Shown here: piece by piece, positions 23,678-34,493 of the stretch
Layout: every line of letters begins with the position of its first letter
How positions within the stretch are numbered: position 1 is the first letter of the stretch
Source of the DNA: Bigelowiella natans CCMP2755
Taxonomy: Eukaryota > Cercozoa > Chlorarachniophyceae
NCBI GenBank assembly: GCA_000320545.1
Contig: ADNK01003312.1
Location: 27,501-70,255 of the forward strand
Direction: 5' to 3'
DNA: 42,755 bases
Translations under genes and position numbers: made by a program
The notes under the pieces: model-generated
Databases searched by the model: none
What the model was told of the DNA's origin: nothing
Seen by the model: the letters and a program-made list of their open reading frames with translations, nothing else

Positions 23678-24900
23678 CGGTCACAATATGCTCTCTTTTT
23701 ACTGGGCATTCCGTTGCGCCACCCCTATCCCCCTCCTCGTCACCCAACTACATCTTAGGGGTCGAATGGGCTAGAAAGAATTTGTGGAATGTATACAGTA
23801 GTTATTTATGACAATGACTTCGTGCCTAGGTTGGGGGCTTCACGAGAATCAGGTCTGGAGGAAGGGCACCTCTTCTTCTTCTTCAACCACTACCTTTTCT
23901 TTTGGATGATGAGGAGAATTCTGGTGATTCAGATTAGCGTGCTCCTTTTCAGGCAGGTGAAAGGAGATTTTCGGCTGCGTCACGATAATTGGCAAGTCGT
24001 AGAAATTGAGCCATCGGTGTTTCATATTACCGTTAAATATTTCAAAGCGTAAATGCCCTGGTGCTTCGGAGTGTGACAAATGAGACGCAGTGTTTGCCGT
24101 GTACGAAGCACCAAATATCCATATTGCCTGTAATCTTTGAAGTACGACATCGAAGGGAACAGTTGAATGAAGGGAAATAAAATAATTAATAAACTAATTC
24201 TTGAAAACAAACGCAAGAAAACTCATAAACGGCACCCGGGAGAAGAAGGTACAAATGTACATTCTGATATCAACGGTTGGATAGTACGAATTGCGACACG
24301 TTAATCCCTGGACCTTTGCGCATAAAAACGCCCGCGTCACATTGGAGAAAAGTGTGATTTGGGGTACCTTCAACAGCGAGACTGGTTTGTATGAACAATC
24401 TTTTTTCGAACGGAACAATAAGTATGTCGCTTGGTAAAAACGACACCGAAAAATATCCAAAAACAACGGACAACTGCGCCAAAAGGTGCCACCTCAACTT
24501 GGCCAATTTGGCGAAAGGTCCGTCCCGATTTTTGGAGATACGGAGAAACAGCTCCGCGATTTGTCGTCTTCTACATTTATCCTCAATTTCCTCCTGTTCG
24601 CAACAAGCCAAAAGAACCACGAGAAGCAGTGCAGAACGTTCAAAGAAAGGAGGCGGTTGCAAAGGGAAACACAAGGAACTTGTGGCAAAAACTGGTTTTC
24701 CACTGAATAAGTAGCAGAGGCTTGTCGCAGGACAAAAAACATAGGTATTAGATCTATCTAGATCTACTTTTTCCTACACACCAAGACGACCTCTATAGAG
24801 CATTTCTTGCTTGCGCCTCTTCCCCTTCCAGCCATGATGCAGGGATGAGCGTATGGCTCTGCAGAACAGAACTGGCAGAATAGCACAGAGTTCTTGCTTG
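23678..24900. other. Divergent intergenic region between the CA-like and ADP-ribosylglycohydrolase genes
   Basis: About 1.2 kb between divergent starts. From 24391 to 24714 all three plus frames and one minus frame are open, but none shows a recognisable domain, splice context or poly(A) signal. (TTC)n occurs at 23871-23884 and a CTAGATCTA palindrome near 24756-24768. Confidence 0.5.
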
Positions 24901-26305
24901 ATGTCGGAAGCCAAAAGGGAGGTGTTGAGCCTGGATGGTGACTCAAAATCAGGTTGCTGATTCATTCTTCTGTCCTGAACAGTTTAATAATTGCCACGCA
25001 TCTCTTAGGAGCAAACCCTGCGGGTAATGGCCTTCAAAGCCGATTTTTCGGATGCCTTGTTGGCGCAGCAATTGGCGACGCTCTCGGAGCACCTGTTGAA
25101 GGTCGTAGTAATGGGATTCTTTCCATCATTCAAATGAATAAATACAAATATCAAGTGATCGAATGCATGGTACCCATTTGGTAGGCTTGAGTCAAGCTGC
25201 AATTCGTGAAGATCCCCTCTTTGCTGAGGAAGGGGTAAGGGTGATGATCAGCCAGAAAGATATGAAAAGCTGGAAAGACATCGCAAAATCAATGGCCTGC
25301 ACCGTAGATGAGTTGGGAGCGACTAGGCCATCAGGGAGCTACACCGACGACACGTGCTTAATGATAGCAACCGCGAGGGCGCTCATCAGTTCTGGGAAAA
25401 GGGACCAAAATGGAAAATCAGGAGCGGCCTCTCCAAGCTGCGAGACGTTTGGGAGGGCTCTTGCAGAAACCTATGCAGAGATTGAAAAGAGCTCAATGAA
25501 AGGCTTGAGAGGATTTGGGAGTGGGACGGAGAAGATCTTGAAAGCGCTACTCGAGGGACGTGTGACACCTTCAAAGTCTGGAACCTTTCTTCGTAAGGAC
25601 GGTTCTAATCGAAATGGAGGCGCGATGAGGATTGCTCCTATTGGCCTTGTTTACCGCAATGCGAAGCTTGCATCACTGAGGCACATCGTCAAGGAAGCAT
25701 GCTGGCCAACACATGTCCATGCGGAAGGAATAGACGGCGCCCTAGCTGTTGCTTATGTTGTGTCGCGTTGTATATCAGCGAAAAGCCCTGCCGATTTTCT
25801 CCAAACACAGTCTGAAGAAGGTCTTCTGAGGGAGCTAAACTCAAAAGTTTGTGTGACGGATGCACTGCGAAGGCGTTTCAAGGCACTAGAAGAAAGCTGG
25901 AAATCTGTCAGCAAGCACCAGTGTTTCAGATGGAAGGACTCGGAGGCAGAATATGATATCAAAATTACTACAAAAATTCGGGATGACCCAAAGGACTGGG
26001 TGCAAATAAAAGCAAGCGACGCTGCTGCGGTAGCCATATGGATGTTTCTCCGACATGGCATTATGCTTGATGACAAATACGGGGCTGTTATTAATGAGCA
26101 GAGTCTGAATCCTACGGAAGCTCTCGTTCGAACGATTAGCCTTGGAGGTGATACTGATACGCTTGCCTGCATAGTCGGCTCGATGATAGGTGCTCTGCAT
26201 GGCCCATCAATTTTCCCAAAGAAATGGCTGAATGACCTTGAACGCGGTACAGAATTGGGATCGAACTTGTTTGAGGAAATAGCAAAGAAACTTGTTGAAT
26301 TGTAG
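24901..26305 (+). CDS. ADP-ribosylglycohydrolase (ARH/DraG family)
   Basis: Predicted to remove ADP-ribose from proteins or related substrates using two Mg ions. Three exons: 24901-24952, 25009-25107 and 25185-26305 (TAG), 423 residues. Introns are 24953-25008 (GTTGCT..CTTAG) and 25108-25184 (GTAATG..GGTAG). Both keep the frame, so the frame change near 25163-25184 is an intron, not a mutation. Family motifs: GAAIGDALGAPVEG (about 37-49), GSYTDDTCLM (about 101-110, metal-binding Thr-Asp-Asp), NGGAMRIAPIGL, HVHAEGIDGALAVAYVV, and GGDTDTLACIVGSMIGALHG from 371 (second metal-binding Asp pair). All expected metal ligands are present, so it should be active. It is longer than bacterial DraG (about 300) through insertions after GAPVE and in the second half. 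There is no targeting signal, so it is probably cytosolic or nuclear. Confidence 0.9.
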
Positions 26306-26449
26306 ATGCTAGGCATTCATATGCATGTGCACGTCTTGATTCGATTTCTGATACATCTGAATCGACGGGAAAACTTCGATCAAGTTACTGCCTGTCTGGT
26401 CATGTGCAACTGAAACATGTGCAATGATTCACGCTTCGATGCATTCCTT

Positions 26450-27250
26450 GGTCAATGAGCTAACGAATGTTGCTCACAAGTCTAGAAGTGGTGATCAAGC
26501 TAACCTAACTACACTGAGCAATGCTGAACCTGCTAGCTTCATCATCTTTAGGTCGTGAAGATTGCCATGCCTACTTCTAGACTGCATGATGACTGACCAT
26601 GCTGACATGCCAGCATGTGTGCGTGCATGCATGTCTACTAGTCTAGCTAGCTAGATGAGCACACCTCTAGCTAGCTAGACCTGTTTGGACGCCATGCGCG
26701 CTAGCATGTGAAAGCATGCTAGTATGGCTAGATGGCGTCACGAGCTAGCGAGCACGCTAACTAACACGGGCTAGCGGGCCTCTGTCACTTCGCGTGCACA
26801 AAGACATCATCTAGCATGCTAGATATAATAGATCATGTCCACACACGTTGCACATGCATGCGTGCATGCAATGAACATCTGCATCAATCCAAACAATGTG
26901 TGCTCTAGCTAATGCGTTCATGTTTGTCTTTTGTCATGCCACATGTGCATCTTCATCTAGAAGTATGAGTTAGTGTCCACAACACGTGTCACGTGTGAAC
27001 CTGCATTTCAGCGAACTAGCGAAATGCCAAGATGTGCTACTCCAGCACTGGTGATTTTTCAAGGTTGCACGTAGCAGAAACATCATGTCCACTGGCTAGC
27101 TAGTCCGCCATTTACAGTACGTGCAGGCATGTTTAGCACGGGTTGCGGACTAGTGTACGACTACTAGAGTAGGCGGTGTGAGCATAGCACTAGCGTAGTT
27201 GAGGCTTCATGACAGCAGGGTCCTATCGCGTGCCATGGCATACTACATGC
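26450..27250. repeat. CTAG/GCATGC-rich intergenic block 2
   Basis: Dense short palindromes: TCTAGCTAGCTAGA near 26640 and 26668, GCATGCTAG near 26713, ATCTAGCATGCTAGAT near 26811, and TGCATGCGTGCATGCA near 26855. No open frame or simple tandem period. It lies between the 3' ends of two convergent genes. Confidence 0.65.
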
Positions 27251-27304
27251 AGTTGAACTAGTTGCATGAAATTATGTGATTAAATTGACAAGTGATATGA
27301 TTCT

Positions 27305-28133
27305 TTACTTCATGAAATCATATACAGAAGCCTGATATTTATAACTAAGTGCATTACATTGTCGCAAAATGAGATTGACAATTTACTTGATGCACTCACA
27401 TATAGCAAACCCAACTTTAACGCACTCATGTCGACACCACACTCATTCGAACAATCATAGACCCGCCTGATTGTAATGACTGGGCTTATCACGTAGAAAC
27501 ATTTCGAAATAACGTTTCCATACCTGTCCTAGCTATCTTCTTCGGGTCTCTTGTGAAAGATACTGGCTTCTTATGCCTAGATACGTAACAAATATTCCAC
27601 ATTAGAATCTAAATATATATTTACCAAAAAGTGAGCTTCTTACAAGGGCAACCTACAGATACTTTCTGTTTCAACATCGAGATTATCTAAATCAAGAAAC
27701 CTAACGAATAATAATTTAATTATTTATCTTATGACGAAATAAAGTAAAGAAGTAAAAATTTTGTGATAATATATCCTTACGTAAACTCAATCTCGCTTGA
27801 ATAACAGCTGCCATCCTAATATCATGATATTAGTTATAATCATGTATTTGTATGCTGGGACAAGATAACTGATAGACTGATGAGAGAGTGCAAATTATAA
27901 TGGTCTCCTATAATTACCTTTCTTCTCTTCAATTGCTTCAGCTGAATGAAAATAAAGCGCTGCTCGTTTTCACTGGTAGGTGCGATGTTAAAAGCCAAAA
28001 TCATTTCAATTAGAGATAAATTCAGACATAAAATTTCACACCTTCCCTTTAGAATATAGATGGTGCTTGTCAAATCACCCGGCAATGTTTGTGCTGGCTT
28101 ACCGACAATGTTACCCTAATACAAGTTAGTACA

Positions 28134-28170
<37 letters not shown>

Positions 28171-30452
28171 TATATATAATATACAATCATATAGTAATTC
28201 AGAGGAAATACCGTCCCATCAGCAATAGTAACCGCAATAAATGGCCTGCCAATGTCTTCATCTAGCACTGATGACTCGCCCCCTGTCATATGAAATCCTG
28301 TGACTAACAAACTAATTAGGTGAACTTATTCACAACCTAAGTCAGATTTTGATTCTGTATCGTCAGAAGTAGCTCTTAGAAAGAAACTCTGATAATGGGT
28401 AAAATATTGATCAGTATTTTTACTGTACCAATGAGTATTATTGCTACCGAGCTTCTTTTTTTCAAGGATAATCCATCCTGGATATTAAATGTGACCTAAA
28501 TTAATTTAGTAGAAATAAATCAGTTAAATCGTAAAATTGCCAATCATCGAAATGACATTACCGATTTAGATGATATTGAGTCTACGGACACTTTCCAGAT
28601 GTCAACCCCATGAAACTAGAGAACATAAAATTAAACCATTCGCCATTAAGTAATCATAATATCAAACCAACAATATCAAACCAGCAACTGTCATAGGATA
28701 ATCTATAGAACTTTGAATCTAATGCCAATGTTTCTTAAAGGACACCTGCTTTGTGATGTCAGAGGTGAATGCAGACCAATTCGTCATCTTAATCCATTGA
28801 TGCGGCAACACTTCTTCTTTTTTTGAGAGTATGGATTCTTCCGTAGTAGCCTTAACAAAATTGAAAAATGAATGAAAGGCAAGATAAACTGTCAATAATG
28901 TAGAAAAATTATTCAGTACTTTAACTTTTTCTAGGAATTTTTCATCAGGCAGAATTTCAGCAGGATCTGCCGAACGCATCAGTTGTAACTTTGCAGATTC
29001 CATCTCTGCTCTCTTCAATGATGCTTTCAGCTTCATGATCTAACAAATGTCATAACAGTATTAGATAAAACATCCAAAAATTACAGTTAGTTGTTCGCAT
29101 AGTACTTCCTGTTTGAGAGACTCTTTCTCTGCAGTCCAGCCTATCTTTTCTTTCTCAAGTTGTTGAATTTTTTCATCCCCTTCAGCAATTTCTTCTTTCA
29201 TCTTCTTTGATTCAATTTCATGTTGCTGAATAGCAACTTCGTTATTTTTCTTCAAATCTGCACATTCCTTACGCAGTTCCTGAAGGATGGATTCCTTTGC
29301 AGCGACCTCCTGGGCTGTTGCAATTTCGCTGGCGGAGACTGCATCCTTGACCACTGCTGCTGCTTTAGCAGCCTTGGCAGCCTCTGCTGCAGCAATGGCT
29401 TTTGCTGAAGTAACATCATCTTTCAACTTCTTTTCTTCAGCAAGGAATTTTGCATGCTCCTCTCGTAGTTGCTTCAGGGCTTTCTCCTTTGCCTCGGCGT
29501 CCTTGGATGCTGCAATTGCTTTTGCCTCTGCATCTTTATTGCGACTTACAGCACTTTCTGCTGAAGCGTTTGCAGCATCCGCCACTTTTTGCAAAGAATT
29601 CTTTTCTTTCATTAACTTGTTGTGCTCATCACGCAACTTTTGTAGGGCGCGTTCCTTTTCCACCGCATCTTTGACAGCTTCGTCAGCAACCCTTTTTGCC
29701 TCTAGCAGCTTCTTATGCTCTTCACGTAAATTCTTAAGAGCCAGCTCCTTTTCTGCTGCATCTTTGGCCGCACCTTCAGCTTTCGCAGCAGCTGCAGCAG
29801 CATTTTGAACAGCTTTAGCAGCCGCTGATTTCGCTTCCTGAGAACATTTCGTTTTTGCCTGTATATCTGCGAGATATGCAGTTTGAAGCAGCTTTGAGTC
29901 GGTGGGTCCAACTTCTTCGGAGAGCTCCTTGACCTCTTCCATTTTGAGTTTGGAGGTACCGAAGTCGAGCTCCACAACACAGAATTCATCATTTTTCTCA
30001 ATTAGAACACTGAAGAAAAAGTCAGCGTGAGATTTGACAAAAAGGCCACATACTGATCATTCTTGCTAACCCCTTTCCGTAGGTAGTGGAGACTTGAGGT
30101 GGATTTTTGAGATGCTTTGAATGGATGAAGACATTTCCGAATGCGAGTTTCACTTGCTTGATATCAGTAGCGGAATCTGGATTCACTTCACGTCTGACAA
30201 GTAAAAACTAATTGAAGCGACTACCTTGAAACGAAAAAAATATTTGAATACCCTATTCCATATGGGGTTACATAGTATTGTCCTACAGATTATTTCAACC
30301 ATCCACGAAGCGTTAATGCAACAAGATTTGTCCTTCTAGATGATGTTCCAATTGATTAATAGAACAAGAATTTTGTCCCGTCGTGTGTAGAGACAACCTA
30401 GTTTATCTTCGAGAGCTCCTGAGTTGCATTGGCAACTTGCATTTTGTCCCAT
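27305..30452 (-). CDS. Multi-exon acyl-anchored coiled-coil protein, unknown family
   Basis: The model keeps phase through: 30452-30398, 30282-30252, 30193-30071, 30009-29085, 29039-28746, 28615-28562, 28495-28429, 28372-28337, 28303-28212, 28115-28042, 27972-27918, 27815-27781, 27700-27653, 27576-27527, 27479-27400, 27331-27305 (TAA): about 681 residues. Two parts are optional. A 69-nt AT-rich GT-AG segment (28919-28851) can be spliced out in frame, and the 36-nt exon 28372-28337 can be skipped. N-terminus MGQNASCQCNSG fits myristoylation plus palmitoylation. Two glycine modules follow (VTPYGIG, about 23-28; STTYGKG, 64-70, then FCVVELDFG), then an Ala/Lys/Glu coiled coil (about 105-400) built on the repeat A-x-EKE-x-AL-x-x-LR-x-EH-x-KL. 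The C-terminal 230 residues look beta-rich (HGVDIWKVSVDS, IGRPFIAVTIADGT, CRHKKPVSFTRDP). I know no family. It diverges from the gene at 31500. Confidence 0.75.
28137..28168. repeat. (CA)n inside a minus-strand intron
   Basis: On the coding strand this is a (GT)n tract lying just upstream of the acceptor of intron 28211-28116. It is the only long dinucleotide repeat in the 22.6-37 kb island. Confidence 0.9.
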
Positions 30453-31499
30453 GACTGGTGTTCAATGATCACGTCTTAGTGGGGTAAAGGTTCGGGGGTT
30501 GAAATGTGAGAACTCTGCTTCAAAAAAAAAATGTGATTTTAACCTACTCTTCTCCAAAATTAGCTCGAATCATGCAAAAAGGCCACCCAATTAGGTCATA
30601 CTTTTTCATTGCTTATCGCGTATCCCCAACCATGCACTGGTTACATTTTTTCGAAATCCAAGCCAAAAACGTTGTAAATTCGTAATATACTCTGTCATTA
30701 AAGTGCAAGTGCCCTTTGGTCTGCCCAAAATGTTGTTCACTTCTGGGATTTAACAGAATTTTTGAATCAGCAAACGGCAGATTCTTTGTTGTACATAAAA
30801 AAGCCCCCGGAGATTGGCAACATGGGCTGATCTTGAAAACAAAGAACCGTTTTGGGCTTGTTTTTCCTGTTGTTTTTTTGACAATCCAACTGCGACATTT
30901 TACCAGGTGAAATAACATGCAATTTTCCACATGCGTCAAGCTAATAGTGAATTATGTACAAATTACCGTATTTACCGTTAGTATCGGAAATTGGTACGTT
31001 GGTACTTGGAGCTATCTTTTGAAGTCTGCCTCATTGATCAGCAAGTTCAAATGAACGACACAGGCACCAATGCCATTGCTTCTCTATTGTACTGTTTTTA
31101 GGCCATTTTGTCGATTTTTTTCTCTATAACAGTGTCTTCACATGATAAAGGAGGAAAGCAAAGCTCGTAATGAGTATTGTTCCTCGTGACGCCTGTGCGA
31201 CATGAAAACTTATAAGTCGCAAATTGTTTGCAGTTGCTGAAGGTGAGCACTATTTCGCTTCCATCACCGTTTTTCTGCTTTCTTAATAAATTTTATGTGG
31301 CATTTTTATCAAAAATATCAATGAAGTTCTGCTGCGCAGGTAGATTGTAGGCTATTTTTAGAAATTTTCTTAAAAGATTTCGGATTTTTTGCAACTTTTT
31401 TGTTGATGGATTGTGCCTCAAAACTCCGGTGCTATCGCAACGCAGGTGGGGGGCCGGTAACGTGGCCCCATTTGAACATTGTAGCATCTATTTCGTACG
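30453..31499. other. Divergent intergenic region
   Basis: 1.05 kb between the start of the coiled-coil gene (-) and the unknown gene at 31500 (+), so it should hold both promoters. A plus ORF at 30716-30910 (start MVCPKCCSLLGF) and an overlapping minus ORF at 30613-30939 are present, but neither has support. A poly-A run lies at 30521-30530. Confidence 0.5.
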
Positions 31500-33652
31500 A
31501 TGCCAAAATCTGCTTTGAAGAATGACAATGCTAGTAGCAGCCTGTGCAAGTCTCGTCGGACTTACTGCTATAACATTGCTCTGAGTGAGGACGACGCAGA
31601 CATGGTGAAAACTGCAGGAAAGGAACACCACTATCTTACATTTGAGTGGGTCAATGATGACGGACTCACAGAAATTTACCGGCTCCGATGTTCTTTGGGC
31701 CTTGCGTCGAATCCGCAAGCTCGAAGAAACGCGAGACCAAGCAAATTTAAACGCAAAAATACAAATACGCTTGATCTTGAGCCAGACAACACTAGGCTAA
31801 GTTTTTCTATCAGGTTGACACGCCATAATGTTGGATCTTTGGGAGGATTGTGGTGGAGAAATTCAGATGAATATTTCATTGAGCTTTTGCCTTCGAGAGA
31901 AGGCAGAAAACAACGGAGTTCACTTCCGTGGCCGTTGACTGTTTTTGAGTTAAAAACAAACCATAGGATAAGGGTTCTCCGTTTTGAACGGGGAAACAAA
32001 GTGAGGGTTAATTTTCTAATCCAGAAGGAATATACAAAAGAAAATGGTAATGATCAAGTGGAGGACCTTAAGCAGAAAAGAAGTGGAACAGTACAAGATA
32101 TGCAATGTGATGAGGTATATATTGGATTAGTAATGGCTCTGATATTATTAGGAAGTATCTTTAAATTATCAGGTGGATATCTCTATGGGGGACCTTGGAA
32201 CCATGGAAGATGATGTGAATATGCAGCTTGAAGAATCTCCTCGAGGTTACAATATGGCGGAGGTCTATCGGTAATAGTATTCAGAAATATGTGTAAACAC
32301 TTAAGAATTTCCTTTTTAATCAATCAAATATTGAGAAGTATCCTATCAACAATCAGGACTGAAAACTCCCATGATGCAATGCTTAACCTTCGGCAGCATG
32401 ATCTATATGTAAGAAGTTACATTAGTTGGACCAAAATTAAAACATTCATAATTGTGATAAATTTAAATTGTTCTGTTCACTTAACGAACTTTTTTGGTCT
32501 TTCTTCACAAGAACATATGGCGTCATAGTATGCTGTGGCACTGATTCTCTTCTACTTTAGTACGATCAGGGAAGAATAAGTAATTCTGGTTCTACATCAA
32601 TGTGCACTGAAATTCCAGTGTTCGACGAGACCAAATCTACAAATGATAACAGCATTGACACAGCTTCCTCGATATTTTCTGATTACTCAAGAAACGACCA
32701 CGACTTCTGTTCTCCTTTCCATGCCCATGAATTTGCTACACCAGAGAGTAGCTGCATCTCTACAATACCTTCTGTTGATGGTGGGACTGGTCAGAAAGTA
32801 GATCTCGTTGTCATGAATATGAAGGTTCTCGTTTCTAAAGACCGAGGGTTAGGATTGTTACAGAATATTAAGAAGACTTTAGCAGAAAAATTCAGTGCGC
32901 AAAATGTAAATTGCGTGAAAATTGATTCACCATATAGTCCTGGCAGGTCAAAATGTTGGAAATTGGTAATCCGATTCGGAGACTTAGATTTTTCGTCCCC
33001 TGATCACAGGAGGTTAGCGAAACAGAGGATGCAAACGGTATTCCGGGGGGCTAAAATTCCTGATTCCAACGTGGTAGAAGAAAATGTCGAACCTGGCTCC
33101 ATCATTGTAACTACTTGGATACGGAAATTGGACACTCAAAGACGGTTTTTAATCAAGAAACTTACCCAAAACTACCCTGATACTACATGTAGCCTTGGAG
33201 TTTCTCAGCATCCGCTTTCAGATGCAAAGGGTTCTTTGTATACAATCCGAGCGAGCTTACCAGCATCGGAATGCAAGCTAGCAAGATGGCGAAGTCACAT
33301 CCAACAATCCCACTTCTGTTCGGAGCTTTCGTTCATGCTCAATGTAGCTGTGCAGAGTTGTGAATTCGAAGGCACAATGTCTAGCAGTAACTTTATTGAA
33401 CAGCACAAAAAAAAATTCCATCACATGTCAAACTATGGGAAAAAACCATCGACTGCAAGTTTGATGGAGAATCAATCCCAGGTTGAATATAATTATCATA
33501 GATCACAATTAGCTGGCAGTGATAAATCATTCTTTGATCACTTGCACACAGCCAAACAGCTTGGAATCTTCGTTCTAATGAGATGGAATCGATATTTTCA
33601 CCGCAGGAGAGGTCCGTCAGATCTCCCCCCCCCACATTTGGGGGACAACTGA
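31500..33652 (+). CDS. Conserved-looking 624-residue protein of unknown function
   Basis: Four exons in phase: 31500-32114, 32173-32270, 32339-32408 and 32561-33652 (TGA). Introns are 58, 68 and 152 nt with donors GTATAT, GTAATA and GTAAGA. The N-terminal part (residues 1-205) is basic with a likely nuclear signal (KFKRKN) and a globular, beta-prone region (HHYLTFEWVNDDGLTEIYRL, RLSFSIRLTRHNVGSLGGLW, FIELLPSREG). The middle is acidic and Met-rich (VDISMGDLGTMEDDVNM). The last exon starts with a Ser/Thr-rich linker and contains a second globular part with alternating strands and helices (KVDLVVMNMKVLVSKDRGLG, CWKLVIRFGDLDFSSPDHRR, GSIIVTTWIRKLDTQRRFLI). The C-terminus is basic (RWNRYFHRRRG). 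No domain is recognised. A nuclear regulator is possible but is inference only. Confidence 0.75.
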
Positions 33653-33769
33653 ATTGATCGGGCAGCAACAGTAAAGATGTCCTGCAATTGAAAGCTGTAA
33701 ACAATTTTTCAGCTTTAGAAACAAGCCCGGTTGACTTTGCACAAAATCCATCGATTTATGTAATGTGAC

Positions 33770-34480
33770 ATTCAATGCTAGAATGGGGCGCCCATGCTAG
33801 GCTAGCAGGTGCCATGATGTGACATGATCTTAGATCGCCAACACGGCTATCTCTAGTATCTAGCTATGTTGATTCAATACGCTCTTGCAATGCGTTCGCG
33901 TGGAGCACAGCGGGAAACATGTCTCAATGCGGCTCAATGCGGATGAAAAATGTAGAGCCGCATTGAATGCCAATGCGCAAGACGTCAGAACCCCAAAAAT
34001 CCGTTTTTTAGGTTCCGACGTCTTGCAAATGGTTTCGCGCTCAAAACCGACCACCTCCAACACTCGGTCTAGCACACTAGCACTCCCTGTGCTAGTGTGC
34101 CTGATGTTGAAGAAGAGGAAGCACATCTAGACATGCTAGCATGCTAGCATGCATCTCTAGATCTCTAGATCTGATCGCACAGCAGGGCATCGGAAGAGGA
34201 CATTCTGAGCTCTAGAGCTAGCAAATCTAGAAAAAAATCTAGATTTAGCTGTCGTTTGGACACTGCTAGCAGCTAGACTGTCTAAATTCTGAAGATTATT
34301 CGAACGCGCTTGCGAGTCCGCCAGACTAGCTAGCTAGCTAGCTAGCAGACTGGCACATTTAGACACATGTGTGTAGCAACAATGCGTCACATCACACGAT
34401 AGCATCATCGGCATTACATTCGCTATGACTATAGAAGCAGCAACGGAAACATGCTAGCATGCTAGCATGGGCAACATCGC
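33770..34480. repeat. CTAG/GCATGC-rich intergenic block 3
   Basis: Palindromic motifs as in the blocks at 21.4 and 26.5 kb: GCTAGCATGCTAGCATGCAT near 34136, CTAGATCTCTAGATCTGATC near 34157, CTAGCTAGCTAGCTAGCTAG near 34326, and ATGCTAGCATGCTAGCATGG near 34450. It lies between the 3' ends of two convergent genes. Confidence 0.7.
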
Positions 34481-34493
34481 TTATCGCCGTTCG

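Noticed and set aside
23418-23774. Plus ORF over the carbonic-anhydrase-like start
   Set aside because: It is antisense to a clear alpha-CA frame.
25108-25184. Apparent frameshift in the ADP-ribosylglycohydrolase
   Set aside because: A 77-nt GTAATG..GGTAG intron of matching phase removes the frame change and gives continuous family sequence.
29287-29808. Ala/Ser/Phe-rich plus ORF of 173 codons
   Set aside because: It is antisense to the Ala/Lys/Glu coiled coil; codon bias of that strand keeps the opposite frame open.
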